Source: an uncultured Eubacterium sp. (GTDB lineage Bacteria > Bacillota > Clostridia > Oscillospirales > Acutalibacteraceae). From it: a stretch of 30,114 nucleotides of DNA. The first letter of the stretch is position 1; every line of letters starts with the position of its first letter. The translations under genes were made by a program, and so were the position numbers. Below the pieces are notes generated by a model. That model was not told where the DNA came from and ran no database searches. It saw only the letters and a program-made list of their open reading frames with translations. This document shows positions 13,666 through 22,460 of this stretch, piece after piece. The DNA lies in assembly GCA_910584985.1 (NCBI GenBank), contig CAJUDJ010000020.1, positions 1 through 30,114 on the forward strand. The letters run 5' to 3'.

Positions 13666-14556
13666 TTATTTATCAATAAATACTTTTTTAACTGTAAGTT
13701 CGTCTTTTTCCGCCTGTCCAAGTCCCAAAAAATCTCTGTCCGGCGAATAAATCCTGTAAATACCGCTATCCTCAAGATTTTTTCTGATTCTGCCCCTGTC
13801 AAGTGCTCCGCCGTTTTTAAACCGAATGCTCTGGGCAGATGAAACCTCTATTCTGCCATACGCATCCAGCGCCTGATCAACAGGAATTACAATATCTTCA
13901 AATCCGATATGGTTATCCTTTCGTTTCTGAAGTTCTTCCAGTGTTATGCAATCATCAAGCGAAAACCCCATAGCGCTTGTGCGGATCAAAGAAGTCATAA
14001 CCGCACCGCAGCCAAGTGTTCTGCCGATATCATCAATCAGCGTTCTTATATAAGTTCCCTTTGAGCAGAAAACATCAATAACATAAGAGTTTCCGTCTGC
14101 CGAAATCAGCTCAAGCTTTTTTATTTCCGCTTCGCGTGCATTTCTTTCAATCTCTATGCCCTGCCTTGCAAGCGCATAAAGTCTTTTCCCGTTTACAGAC
14201 ACGGCGGAATACATCGGCGGAATCTGTTTTATTTTTCCTCTGAAAGCTTCAAGCGTTTTTAAAACATCTGCTTCTGAAGCATTCACCTTATATTCAGCAG
14301 TGATTTTTCCTGTAATATCCAGCGTATCCGTAGTTTTTCCCAGAACAAACGAAGCACGGTATCCCTTATCGCTTTCCGGCAGAAAATCAAGAAATCTTGT
14401 TGCTCCTCCAAGCATAACAGGAAGCACACCCTGTGCCATAGGATCCAGTGTGCCTGTGTGTCCGCACTTTTTTTCGCCTGTTATGCCGCGAACTTTTGCA
14501 CACACGCCGAAAGAAGTTATATCCTTCTTTTTATCAATACAGATTATACCTGTCAT
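13666..14556 (-). CDS. truB: tRNA pseudouridine-55 synthase
   Basis: A 296-residue TruB that forms pseudouridine 55 in the T loop of tRNAs. The catalytic aspartate is Asp38 in GHTGTLDPMAQGVLP. Further family motifs are SDKGYRASFVLG, MYSAVSVNGKRLYALARQG and CSKGTYIRTLIDDIG. A C-terminal PUA-like RNA-binding part follows from about 230. ATG 14556 was chosen: GGGGAA lies upstream and the protein then begins MTGIICIDK, as in the family. It overlaps the stop of nrnA by four bases (ATGA). Confidence 0.95.
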   Translation of the reverse strand: MTGIICIDKKKDITSFGVCAKVRGITGEKKCGHTGTLDPMAQGVLPVMLGGATRFLDFLPESDKGYRASFVLGKTTDTLDITGKITAEYKVNASEADVLKTLEAFRGKIKQIPPMYSAVSVNGKRLYALARQGIEIERNAREAEIKKLELISADGNSYVIDVFCSKGTYIRTLIDDIGRTLGCGAVMTSLIRTSAMGFSLDDCITLEELQKRKDNHIGFEDIVIPVDQALDAYGRIEVSSAQSIRFKNGGALDRGRIRKNLEDSGIYRIYSPDRDFLGLGQAEKDELTVKKVFIDK

Positions 14557-15497
14557 TTCAGAAATTCCCCGCATTTTTCAACAAGCATTTTCCTTGCCTC
14601 ATCAACAGAGCAGTTCAGCCTGCATGCCGATGCCTGCGGATGTCCGCCGCCGTTAAAGCATTTGGCAAGCTCTGCCGCATTCACCTTTTCAAAGGTGCGA
14701 AAGGAAGCCTTGCAGGTGCCGTCCGGCTTTTCACGGATGGTAATTCCGATTTCAACACCTTCAACCTGCCTTGTAAGCGGCGCAAGTGCTTCTGTTTCCT
14801 GCTCGTTAGAGCCGGATTCTTCATACATCTTCTGTGTAACGGTAATTACAGCCACTCTGTCCCTGCAGTAAAGCTGCATGCTTTCAATGGCAAGCCGTTC
14901 CAGCTTTGCATATGTTTTTGTTTTTGTTTCAAACATAATGCGGTTAATTCTGCCGTTGTCAGCGCCGCAGTCCATCAGCTCTGCCGCAATGCGGTAGGTT
15001 TCAGCGGTTGCCGATGCATATCTGAAACAGCCTGTATCCGTTGAAAGACCTGTGTAAAGGCAATCTGCAATTCTTTTGTCTGTTTCAACACCAAGCTCAC
15101 AGATAACCTTATAAACCGTTTCACATGCGGCGGCTGTTTTTTCAAGCAGCAGATTTTCCGCAAATTCCGTGTTTGTACCGTGGTGATCTATGCAAAGATC
15201 AATCCTTCCGCTATATAAATCAGCAATCGGTCCAAGCAGATTTTCTGTTGCAACATCAACAGCCACAATAAAATCTTCCTTAAAATCATAAACGGGCATA
15301 TCTTCATAAAGGTAACCGTATTTTTTCGGAATTTCATCCGCATTGATTACCCTTGCCTTTTTACCCATTTTCAGCAGTGCATGGCAAAGCCCGAAGCCGC
15401 ACCCGAGCGTATCACCGTCAGGGTGGGCATGGGTAAGGATAAGAATATTATCCTGCTCTTTTAGAAGAGCTGCACATTTTTTAACATCAATTCTCAT
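14553..15497 (-). CDS. nrnA: DHH/DHHA1 oligoribonuclease/pAp phosphatase
   Basis: A 314-residue NrnA-type enzyme that degrades nanoRNAs and dephosphorylates 3'-phosphoadenosine 5'-phosphate using Mn2+. The DHH domain has THAHPDGD (His23, His25, Asp27, Asp29), a middle aspartate motif VAVDVA and IDHHGTN, plus STDTGCFRYASA. The DHHA1 domain ends in NGGGHPQASAC, which contacts substrate. ATG 15497, with AAAGGA nine bases before it, was chosen over an ATG nine bases further upstream. The gene overlaps the end of rbfA by 11 bases. This position between rbfA and truB is standard in Firmicutes. Confidence 0.94.
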   Translation of the reverse strand: MRIDVKKCAALLKEQDNILILTHAHPDGDTLGCGFGLCHALLKMGKKARVINADEIPKKYGYLYEDMPVYDFKEDFIVAVDVATENLLGPIADLYSGRIDLCIDHHGTNTEFAENLLLEKTAAACETVYKVICELGVETDKRIADCLYTGLSTDTGCFRYASATAETYRIAAELMDCGADNGRINRIMFETKTKTYAKLERLAIESMQLYCRDRVAVITVTQKMYEESGSNEQETEALAPLTRQVEGVEIGITIREKPDGTCKASFRTFEKVNAAELAKCFNGGGHPQASACRLNCSVDEARKMLVEKCGEFLK

Positions 15498-15837
15498 TTG
15501 ACGCATCCTTTAATTTTTCAAAAATCTCCATACCTTTTTCGATGGAATCATCGGCAACAAAGGCAAGCTGCGGAGCCTTTCTTAAATGAAGGTTGTTTGA
15601 AAGCGCCCGGCGGATGTAGCCCTGTGCACAATCCAGCCCCTTGCAGGCTTTTTTGGCTGTTTCAATTCCCTCCATCGCGCTGATGTATACCTTGGCATAG
15701 CTTAAATCATTGGATACCGTTACATTTACAACAGTAAGCATTTTTCCTGCCACACGCGGATCTTTTAATTCACGCATAAGCGAGATAATTTCACGCTTTA
15801 TATCCTCTGATATTCTGTCTATATGAAATCCTGCCAT
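15487..15837 (-). CDS. rbfA: Ribosome-binding factor A
   Basis: A 116-residue RbfA, a KH-like protein needed for late 16S rRNA maturation in the 30S subunit and cold adaptation. It has the typical opening RISEDIKREIISLMRELKDPRV, the middle strand VTVSNDLSYAKVYIS and the C-terminal ALSNNLHLRKAPQLAFVADD, with the Ala-kink KH region. AGGGA precedes the ATG. It lies two bases after infB and overlaps nrnA, inside the translation operon. Confidence 0.95.
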   Translation of the reverse strand: MAGFHIDRISEDIKREIISLMRELKDPRVAGKMLTVVNVTVSNDLSYAKVYISAMEGIETAKKACKGLDCAQGYIRRALSNNLHLRKAPQLAFVADDSIEKGMEIFEKLKDASNEN

Positions 15838-15839
15838 AA

Positions 15840-18227
15840 TTAATCCCTGTATTCCTCAACAATATAACATTCAAGAATATCCCCTGCTTTAATATCATCC
15901 CAGTTTTCAAGGGAAATACCGCATTCATAGCCGGAGGAAACTTCTTTAACATCATCCTTGAATCTTTTCAGATTCTTAATAGCCGTATCAGCAATCTGCT
16001 TGCCGTTTCTTACTACGCGAACCTTTCCGTTTCTTCTTACATTACCACCTGTTACAAGAGAACCTGCAATGGATCCCACGCTGGAAAGCGTATAAACCTC
16101 ACGCACCTCAACCGTTCCTGTGTCCACATTTCTGTATTTAACGGAACGCATGCCCCGCATGGCAGATTCTATATCCTCTATTGCATCATAGATAATATCA
16201 TACTGCTTGATTTCAATGCCATCTCTTGCTGCATTATCGGCTGCCACCTGCTCAACGCCTGTTGCAAATGCAATAATGATTGCATTTGAAGCATTTGCAA
16301 GCATAACATCCGAATCGTTTACAGCACCGACTGCACCGTGAATAATCTTAACTCTGACCTCATCGTTTTCAATCTTAAGCAGCGACTGCTTAACCGCTTC
16401 AACAGAACCCTGAACATCTGCTTTAACGATAATGTTGAGTTCCTTCATCTCTCCGTCTTCAAGCGTAGAGAAAAGTGTATCCAGCGTAACCTTCTGATAA
16501 AGCTTGAATTCCTCTTCCTTTGCAGCTGCCTTACGCTGTTCAACAAGCTCTTTTGCAAGGCGTTCATCCGAAACGGCATTGAATTCATCACCGCTCATTG
16601 GTGCTGTATCCAGACCCATGATTTCAACAGGAACGGAAGGACCTGCCTGCTCTATTTTTCTGCCCTTATAGTCTGTCATTGCACGCACACGGCCAACAGC
16701 TGTGCCTGCCACAACATAATCGCCCGAATGAAGTGTGCCGTTCTGAACAAGGAAAGTGGCAACAGGGCCTCTGCCCTTATCAATTCTGGCTTCAATAACA
16801 ACACCCTTGGCAGATCTTTCTGGATTTGCCTTAAGCTCAGACATTTCCGAAACAAGCAGAATGGTTTCAAGCAGCTTATCAATGCCCATTTTCGTTTTAG
16901 CGGAAACCGGCACACAGATTACATCGCCGCCCCATTCTTCAGGAACAAGATTATGCTCTGTAAGCTGCTCCATGATTCTTGCCGGGTTTGCACCCTCTTT
17001 ATCCATTTTGTTAATTGCAACGATAATTTCAATTTCTGCGGCTCTTGCATGGTTGATAGCCTCTATCGTCTGCGGCATGATACCGTCATCCGCAGCAACA
17101 ACAAGCACTGCCACATCTGTTGCCATTGCACCTCTTGCACGCATTGCTGTGAATGCAGCGTGGCCCGGAGTGTCCAGAAATGTAATTTTCTGATTATTGA
17201 TTTCCACCTGATATGCACCGATTGCCTGCGTAATTCCGCCGGCCTCGGTTGAGGTTACATCCGTATCTCGGATAGCATCCAAAATAGAGGTTTTGCCGTG
17301 GTCAACATGGCCCATTACGCATACAACAGGTGGTCTGGTTACTGCATTTTCATCATCTTCAAGTTCTTCCTCAATAATGCGTTCCTCAATGCTGACTTCA
17401 ATCTTCTTTTCAACCTTTGCGCCAAGCTCTGTTGCAACAATCTCTGCTGTGTCAAAATCAATCACTTCATTCACGGTTGCCATTACGCCAAGCACCATAA
17501 GCTTTTTAATTACCTCGGTTGCAGTCATACGCAGAAGTGCTGCAAGATCGCCCACAGTGATTTCATCCGGAACCTGAATTTTAATTTGCTGTTTCTTTCT
17601 CTGCTCGGCAATACGGGCAAGGCGCTGCTGCTCTGTTTCCTTCTTGGAGCGCGCATGCATGCCCTGCGGCTTTTTCTTTCTGTACTGCTTGGATTTCTGA
17701 TTCAGCTTCTGCTTTTTCTGATAATCGCCCATGGAGGAAGCAGGGGCAATATCCTCGTATTTCTGATTGTATTTTTCAAGATCAACCGTATTTACACGGG
17801 TGTCAATTCTTCGGGCTTCGCCCTTTGTGCGGGCCTGCGGCGTCTGGGCTGCTTTTTTCTTGGCCTTTTCTTCGGCACGCTTAGCTGCCTGCTCTGCCAT
17901 CTGAAGAATTGCCGCCTGACTTTTACGCTTTTTATCCTTTTCCGTTACAGCCGTTGCTTCTTTCTTCGGTTTTGCAGATTTATCATTCTGCTTCTTTTCT
18001 TCCTTTCCGGATTTCTTCGGCCCTGCCGAATTAAAATATCCTTCAAAGGATTTTACACTGTTATCTGTTGTAATTTTATCAAAAAGAATATTAAGCTCAT
18101 CCTCTTCAAGCACCGTTCCGGCCTTTTTTGCAGGGCCGCTGCAGTATTCCCCGAGTATTTCGATAATCTCCTTGTTGGTTTTTCCGAAATCCTTTGCAAC
18201 ATCGGAAACTTTAACCTTTATTACCAT
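15840..18227 (-). CDS. infB: Translation initiation factor IF-2
   Basis: A 795-residue IF-2, the GTPase that brings fMet-tRNA to the 30S subunit and drives subunit joining. It has a short IF2-N domain at about 1-55, a long charged lysine/glutamine/alanine-rich linker to about 215, and a second IF2-N domain at about 220-272. The G domain follows with G1 GHVDHGKTS (306-314), G2 GGITQAIGA, G3 DTPGHAAF, G4 NKMD and G5 SAK, then beta barrels, domain III and the C2 domain that binds fMet-tRNA (YECGISLENWDDIK at the end). AGGAGG lies ten bases before the ATG. Confidence 0.97.
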   Translation of the reverse strand: MVIKVKVSDVAKDFGKTNKEIIEILGEYCSGPAKKAGTVLEEDELNILFDKITTDNSVKSFEGYFNSAGPKKSGKEEKKQNDKSAKPKKEATAVTEKDKKRKSQAAILQMAEQAAKRAEEKAKKKAAQTPQARTKGEARRIDTRVNTVDLEKYNQKYEDIAPASSMGDYQKKQKLNQKSKQYRKKKPQGMHARSKKETEQQRLARIAEQRKKQQIKIQVPDEITVGDLAALLRMTATEVIKKLMVLGVMATVNEVIDFDTAEIVATELGAKVEKKIEVSIEERIIEEELEDDENAVTRPPVVCVMGHVDHGKTSILDAIRDTDVTSTEAGGITQAIGAYQVEINNQKITFLDTPGHAAFTAMRARGAMATDVAVLVVAADDGIMPQTIEAINHARAAEIEIIVAINKMDKEGANPARIMEQLTEHNLVPEEWGGDVICVPVSAKTKMGIDKLLETILLVSEMSELKANPERSAKGVVIEARIDKGRGPVATFLVQNGTLHSGDYVVAGTAVGRVRAMTDYKGRKIEQAGPSVPVEIMGLDTAPMSGDEFNAVSDERLAKELVEQRKAAAKEEEFKLYQKVTLDTLFSTLEDGEMKELNIIVKADVQGSVEAVKQSLLKIENDEVRVKIIHGAVGAVNDSDVMLANASNAIIIAFATGVEQVAADNAARDGIEIKQYDIIYDAIEDIESAMRGMRSVKYRNVDTGTVEVREVYTLSSVGSIAGSLVTGGNVRRNGKVRVVRNGKQIADTAIKNLKRFKDDVKEVSSGYECGISLENWDDIKAGDILECYIVEEYRD

Positions 18228-18251
18228 ATATCAAATTCCTCCTGTCTATAT

Positions 18252-18569
18252 CTATGCTTCGTCTTCTAATAGTGAACTGATTTTCGTGCTGAAATTTTTA
18301 TCATTAACTGCAATTACGCCTGCCTTGTAGCCGCAGGAATAATGGATTTCCGAAATCGTAATATCCGCAGCTATCACAGGAATGTCAATACCTCTCTTAT
18401 CCATTGCCGTTTGAAATTCACGCCTTAACCTATCAGAGGTATCGCAGGCAAAAATCAGCAGTTCTGCCTTCTTCTCTATAACAGCAGAAAGTGCTGTATC
18501 ATGCCCCATGGAAAGTTTGCCGGCTCTGCGGGCAAGCCCAAACATTGAAAGTGCCTTATTTTTGTCCAT
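18252..18569 (-). CDS. ylxQ: L7Ae-family RNA-binding protein YlxQ
   Basis: A 105-residue protein of the L7Ae/L30e fold. It carries FGLARRAGKLSMGHDTAL, the usual N-terminal YlxQ signature, a central ELLIFACDTSD that in L7Ae proteins borders the kink-turn RNA site, and the ending GVIAVNDKNFSTKI. It probably binds kink-turn or ribosomal RNA; a precise role is not known. The ATG at 18569 gives the family length and overlaps ylxR by 14 bases, so translation is coupled. Standard position between ylxR and infB. Confidence 0.92.
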   Translation of the reverse strand: MDKNKALSMFGLARRAGKLSMGHDTALSAVIEKKAELLIFACDTSDRLRREFQTAMDKRGIDIPVIAADITISEIHYSCGYKAGVIAVNDKNFSTKISSLLEDEA

Positions 18570-18828
18570 TTTCGATTTCTTCTTCCATTTTCTCATAAAC
18601 CGCATCTTCTATCTGCATGGAAAATGCGCGTTCAAAGGCTCTTTTTTTTCTTGCTTTTTTCAGGCATTCGGAATTATTGCAGACATATGCGCCGCGCCCG
18701 TTTTTCTTTCCCGTTAAATCAAGGCTTACTTCACCCTGCGGGCTTTTAACAACTCTTACAAGGGTGCGCTTATCAAACATTTCACCGCAGCCCGTGCACA
18801 TTCTTTTCACTTCACGCTTTGCTTTCAT
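18556..18828 (-). CDS. ylxR: YlxR/DUF448 RNA-binding protein
   Basis: A small basic protein of DUF448 with MCTGCGEMFDKRTLVRVV, the conserved GRGAYVC motif and NSECLKKARKKRAFERAF. Work on related YlxR proteins links them to regulation of gene expression and RNase P interaction. The start is ambiguous: an ATG at 18837 has GGGG touching it, while the in-frame ATG at 18828 has GGGGA seven bases upstream, which is better, so I used the latter (90 residues). Both give the whole domain. It overlaps ylxQ and follows nusA closely. Confidence 0.9.
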   Translation of the reverse strand: MKAKREVKRMCTGCGEMFDKRTLVRVVKSPQGEVSLDLTGKKNGRGAYVCNNSECLKKARKKRAFERAFSMQIEDAVYEKMEEEIENGQK

Positions 18829-18849
18829 TTTTGTCATCCCCAGATTAAT

Positions 18850-19914
18850 TTATTCCTGCGTGCCCTCATAAAAGCCTGATTCAGGCTTAATATCAATTTT
18901 CCAGCCTGTAAGCTTGGCAGCAAGGCGAACGTTCTGCCCTTTGTTTCCGATTGCAAGGCTGAGCTGATCGTCCGGCACGGTTGCACGGCAGATTTTTTTA
19001 TCCTCATCCAGAATTTCAACACCGCAGACATCAGACGGAGCAAGCGAAGCAGAAATAAATTCCGCATTGTCCTCACTGTAAGTTACGATATCAATTTTCT
19101 CACCGCCGAGCGCATCAACAATAGCGGAAACTCTCTGCCCTCTCGGACCTATGCAGGCACCGACTGCATCAACATTTTCATCCTTGCTGTAAACAGCAAT
19201 CTTTGTTCTTGAGCCTGCCTCACGGGAAACGGATTTGATTTCAATTGTGCCATCATAAATTTCGGGAACTTCTGTTTCAAACAGCCTTCTTACAAGACCC
19301 TTATGTGTGCGTGAAAGCATGATTTTCGGACCTCTGCTGTTATCCTGAATCACATCCACAATAAAAATTTTAACGGATTCACCCTCGGTAAGCACCTCAC
19401 CCGGCACCTGCTCTGCTTTCGGAAGCATTGCAAGCGTTTTTCCGATTTCAACCGTTGCATTTCCCGTTACCGGGTCTATGCGGTGAATTTTAGCTGTAAC
19501 AAGCTCCTGATTTTTATTCTGAAATTCTTCAAACTGCTTGCCCTTTTCACCCTCACGGATGCCCTGACGGATAACATTTTTAGCCGTCTGCGCCACAATT
19601 CTGCCGAAATCCTTTGTTTTAAGCGGAATATCAATTGTTTTACCGACCTTTGCGGATTTGCGGATTTCAAGCGCATCATCAATTAAAATATCAGCATCCT
19701 CATCCTCAATCTCTTCAACAACATTTTTGCGCACATAAACCTTTATTTTTTCCTTTTCCGGGTCTATATCGCAGAATACAATATCCTTATCGTGATAATA
19801 TTCACGCTTTGCCGCAACAATGATTGCACCTGATATTTTTTCAAAAAGATATTCTGCAGAAAGCCCCTTTTCCTCCTCAAGCATTCTTACTGCTTCAAAA
19901 AATTCATTGCTCAT
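18850..19914 (-). CDS. nusA: Transcription termination/antitermination factor NusA
   Basis: A 354-residue NusA. The N-terminal RNA polymerase-binding domain covers about 1-125 with SNEFFEAVRMLEEEKGLS and AAKREYY. The S1 domain is at about 130-200. The two KH domains contain RGPKIMLSRTH, GACIGPRGQRVSAIVDALGGE and LAIGNKGQNVRLAAKLTGWKI, the GxxG loops being intact. It lacks the C-terminal acidic repeats of enterobacterial NusA, as is normal in Firmicutes. I chose ATG 19914 rather than the upstream TTG because the family begins MSNEFF. It sits between rimP and ylxR. Confidence 0.96.
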   Translation of the reverse strand: MSNEFFEAVRMLEEEKGLSAEYLFEKISGAIIVAAKREYYHDKDIVFCDIDPEKEKIKVYVRKNVVEEIEDEDADILIDDALEIRKSAKVGKTIDIPLKTKDFGRIVAQTAKNVIRQGIREGEKGKQFEEFQNKNQELVTAKIHRIDPVTGNATVEIGKTLAMLPKAEQVPGEVLTEGESVKIFIVDVIQDNSRGPKIMLSRTHKGLVRRLFETEVPEIYDGTIEIKSVSREAGSRTKIAVYSKDENVDAVGACIGPRGQRVSAIVDALGGEKIDIVTYSEDNAEFISASLAPSDVCGVEILDEDKKICRATVPDDQLSLAIGNKGQNVRLAAKLTGWKIDIKPESGFYEGTQE

Positions 19915-19946
19915 TTTTCCTATCAACCTTTCCTTGTTAAAATTCT

Positions 19947-20423
19947 TTAAAAATCTGATATGTTAAAATCATCAAGCTTCACAAAGGAGATTTCCTTTCT
20001 GCTGAAAATCATTTTCTTTTCATCACGAAGCCTGACGGTTATTTCACCGTTTTCGTATTTTTCAAGCACACCGCCGAAATCCCTTACATTTTCAATGGGT
20101 CTTATTGTTCTTACCGTAACAGGAGAACCTAAATACTTTTCAAAATGCCAATCCTTTTTCAGTTCCCGTTCCACACCCGGAGAGGAAACCTCCAGCATAT
20201 AGCTTTGGGAAATCGGATCTGCCTCGTCAAGCGGTTTCGTTACCGCATGCGTTAAATCCACACAGTCATCAATGGAAACACCGCCGGATTTATCAATATA
20301 AATTCTTAAATACCAATCCGTTCCCTCTTTTGTAAAGGTTATATCCCACAAATCAAGCGAAAGTGCTTCGGCAAACGGCTTTACAATTTCTTCAACACGC
20401 TGCACCGTATTTTTGCCTGCCAT
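19947..20423 (-). CDS. rimP: Ribosome maturation factor RimP
   Basis: A 158-residue RimP needed for 30S subunit maturation. It has the N-terminal alpha/beta domain with LDLWDITFTKEGTDWYLRIYID, the conserved SIDDCVDLTHAV and YMLEVSSPGVERELKKD, and a C-terminal Sm-like barrel. It is the first gene of the translation operon, behind a consensus promoter and a leader hairpin; GGGGG and CAGG stand ahead of the ATG. Confidence 0.95.
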   Translation of the reverse strand: MAGKNTVQRVEEIVKPFAEALSLDLWDITFTKEGTDWYLRIYIDKSGGVSIDDCVDLTHAVTKPLDEADPISQSYMLEVSSPGVERELKKDWHFEKYLGSPVTVRTIRPIENVRDFGGVLEKYENGEITVRLRDEKKMIFSRKEISFVKLDDFNISDF

Positions 20424-20450
20424 AAAACCTGAAACCCCCTAACAATGATA

Positions 20451-20477
20451 TGAGAGCGGCTCAAAAAGCCACTCTCA
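20451..20477 (-). promoter_or_regulatory. Leader hairpin upstream of rimP
   Basis: As minus-strand RNA, 11 pairs form (20477-20467 with 20461-20451) around a U-rich loop, with one G-U pair that would be a mismatch on the plus strand. So the minus-strand RNA is the one that folds best. No T-run follows, so it is not a terminator. It lies between the promoter and the rimP ribosome binding site and may stabilise the transcript or regulate the translation operon. Confidence 0.6.
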
Positions 20478-20504
20478 CTTTCATTTCTTTAACTTACGTT
20501 TAAT

Positions 20505-20533
20505 AATATAATATATAAATTAAATATTGTCAA
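20505..20533 (-). promoter_or_regulatory. Promoter of the rimP-nusA-infB operon
   Basis: TTGACA (20533-20528), a 17-base AT-only spacer and TATATT (20510-20505) on the minus strand, right behind the stop of the GH13 gene. No terminator separates them, so some read-through from the upstream operon is possible. Confidence 0.85.
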
Positions 20534-20541
20534 GGAAAATT

Positions 20542-22443
20542 TTATCTTATTTTATAAATATTGCCTTCAAACGGCTTAAGCTGTACAGAAGGCGTGCCTT
20601 TTGTTGAAAGAATGAGCTTTGCCCCCTGCATATCAATCGGCCTTGGAAGAGTCTTTTTCCCGAGATTCAGTTCAACATAATACAGTTCGCCGTTATATTC
20701 TCTGTAATAGCAAAATAAAGGTGCACCTATATTTTCCGCACGCTTAAATTCACCGTAAACAAGTGCAGGTGTTTCCTTTCTTAAAGCAATTGCTTTTTTA
20801 TAAAAGTTCAGCACGCTGTCTTCCCTTGCCGCCTCATCCGCTGCATTATATCTTCTGTAATCGGATGTGATTTTAAGCCAGGGCTTGCCTGTTGTAAAGC
20901 CTGCATTTTCGCTGTCGCTCCACTGGAACGGGCTTCTGGAATTGTCCCTTGTGCCCGTCTTTGCCCTGATAAATGCTTTTTCCTTGCTTTTGCCTTTTTT
21001 TACAAGCTCATGATATCGGTTGACGGCTTCAACATCGTTGATTTCATCAATGGATTTAAAATCCACATTACCCATTGAAATTTCCTGCCCCTGATAGATA
21101 TAGGGAACACCCCTCAGCGTCATCTGAATCAGTGCACACACCTTGGAAATATCCTCCCTGTAAGCATCGGTTTTATCCACCTTTGTTACAATGCGGGGGT
21201 TATCGTGATTTTCAAAGAAAACCGCAGGCCAGCAGTGATTTGTATACTGTGTCTGGAAGCGTTCAAACTCCAGCATCACTTTATACAAATCATAATCGTA
21301 TATATCGTAATTCGTGTGCCCCTGATTCATCAGAAAATCGAAATTAAACACCGTGTCAAGCTCACCGCGGAAATCGGCAGTAAGCATTTTATCCATTTCA
21401 ATTCCTGCACCGCCGCATTCACCAACTGTATAAACATCATAATTCCCGAAGGTTTTTTCACGCATTTCATGCAGATATTCATGAAGCCGCGGCCCATAAA
21501 AATAATATTCCGCACCTTTAAATCCCGTGAGCATGCCAAGGAAGGAATTTGCCTCCGGCAGTTCAGGTGTTTTGCTTATGAAATTGATAACATCCATTCT
21601 GAAGCCGTCAATACCTTTTTCAAGCCACCAGTTCATCATTTCATAAACATCACGGCGAACATTTTCATTTTCCCAGTTCAGATCCATCTGCTTTTTGGAG
21701 AACAGGTGCATTGCCCACTGATTCAGATGCTCATAATAATTCCATGCAGGACCTCTGAACAGCGAAAGCCAGTTATTCGGCGGCGTAACACCGTTATCGG
21801 CAGCATCACGCCATATATAATAATCATGATATGGGTTATCCTTTGATTTAAGAGCTTCCCGAAACCATTCATGCTCATCGCTTGTGTGATTCACAACCAG
21901 ATCAATAATCAGCTTCATGCCGTGCTTATGGATTTCATCAAGCATAGTGTCAAAATCTTCCATCGTGCCGAATTCGTCCATTATCTTTCTGTAATCGCGA
22001 ATATCATATCCGTTATCATCATTGGGAGAATCATAAAACGGTGAACACCAGATGGCAGTTACGCCCAACTCCTGCAGATAATCCAGCTTTTCCGTAATTC
22101 CTTTCAGGTCGCCGATTCCGTCTCCGTTGCTGTCATAAAAAGAACGGGGATAAATCTGATAAATGATAGCTTCCTTCCACCACTTTTCCGTCAGCGTTCC
22201 GTTGTCGGCAATAACTTCATCCTTTTCAAGATTAAACATATCACATATCTGCTGCACTGTTTTTTTATCCAGCAGGCCGCAGGACAGCGTGGTAAGCGCT
22301 TTAAATTTAGTGTTTCCCAGAATGCCTTTTCCGGCAAGGGAGGTTGGCAGGCGGAATGCCATCATAAGCTTTTCCAGCATATCCTTTGCCATCGGATTCT
22401 GTGCAGCATCCCTGAATTTTGTTTTCGGTGTAATTTTAATCAT
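20542..22443 (-). CDS. GH13 alpha-glucosidase with extra N-terminal domain
   Basis: A 633-residue enzyme. From about residue 88 it is a GH13 oligo-1,6-glucosidase/alpha-glucosidase of subfamily 31 type: WWKEAIIYQIYPRSF, the calcium-type loop DSNGDGIGDL, region I DLVVNHT, region II GFRMDVINF with nucleophile Asp284, the acid Glu342 in TVGEC, and region IV ENHDNPR with Asp414. It should cut alpha-1,4 or alpha-1,6 glucosides in the cytoplasm; no signal peptide is seen. The first 80 residues are an added helical segment (FRDAAQNPMAKDMLEKLMM and onward) that typical family members lack and that I cannot name. ATG 22443, with AGGAG upstream, was chosen over a longer frame. It starts 17 bases after gdhA. 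Confidence 0.92.
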   Translation of the reverse strand: MIKITPKTKFRDAAQNPMAKDMLEKLMMAFRLPTSLAGKGILGNTKFKALTTLSCGLLDKKTVQQICDMFNLEKDEVIADNGTLTEKWWKEAIIYQIYPRSFYDSNGDGIGDLKGITEKLDYLQELGVTAIWCSPFYDSPNDDNGYDIRDYRKIMDEFGTMEDFDTMLDEIHKHGMKLIIDLVVNHTSDEHEWFREALKSKDNPYHDYYIWRDAADNGVTPPNNWLSLFRGPAWNYYEHLNQWAMHLFSKKQMDLNWENENVRRDVYEMMNWWLEKGIDGFRMDVINFISKTPELPEANSFLGMLTGFKGAEYYFYGPRLHEYLHEMREKTFGNYDVYTVGECGGAGIEMDKMLTADFRGELDTVFNFDFLMNQGHTNYDIYDYDLYKVMLEFERFQTQYTNHCWPAVFFENHDNPRIVTKVDKTDAYREDISKVCALIQMTLRGVPYIYQGQEISMGNVDFKSIDEINDVEAVNRYHELVKKGKSKEKAFIRAKTGTRDNSRSPFQWSDSENAGFTTGKPWLKITSDYRRYNAADEAAREDSVLNFYKKAIALRKETPALVYGEFKRAENIGAPLFCYYREYNGELYYVELNLGKKTLPRPIDMQGAKLILSTKGTPSVQLKPFEGNIYKIR

Positions 22444-22460
22444 AGCGTTTCTCCTGTATA

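Noticed and set aside
17298..18269. Long plus-strand frame of 323 residues opposite infB
   Set aside because: It is opposite a fully recognised IF-2, is unusually rich in Cys, Phe and Leu and has no ribosome binding site; it is a shadow of the lysine- and glutamate-rich coding strand.
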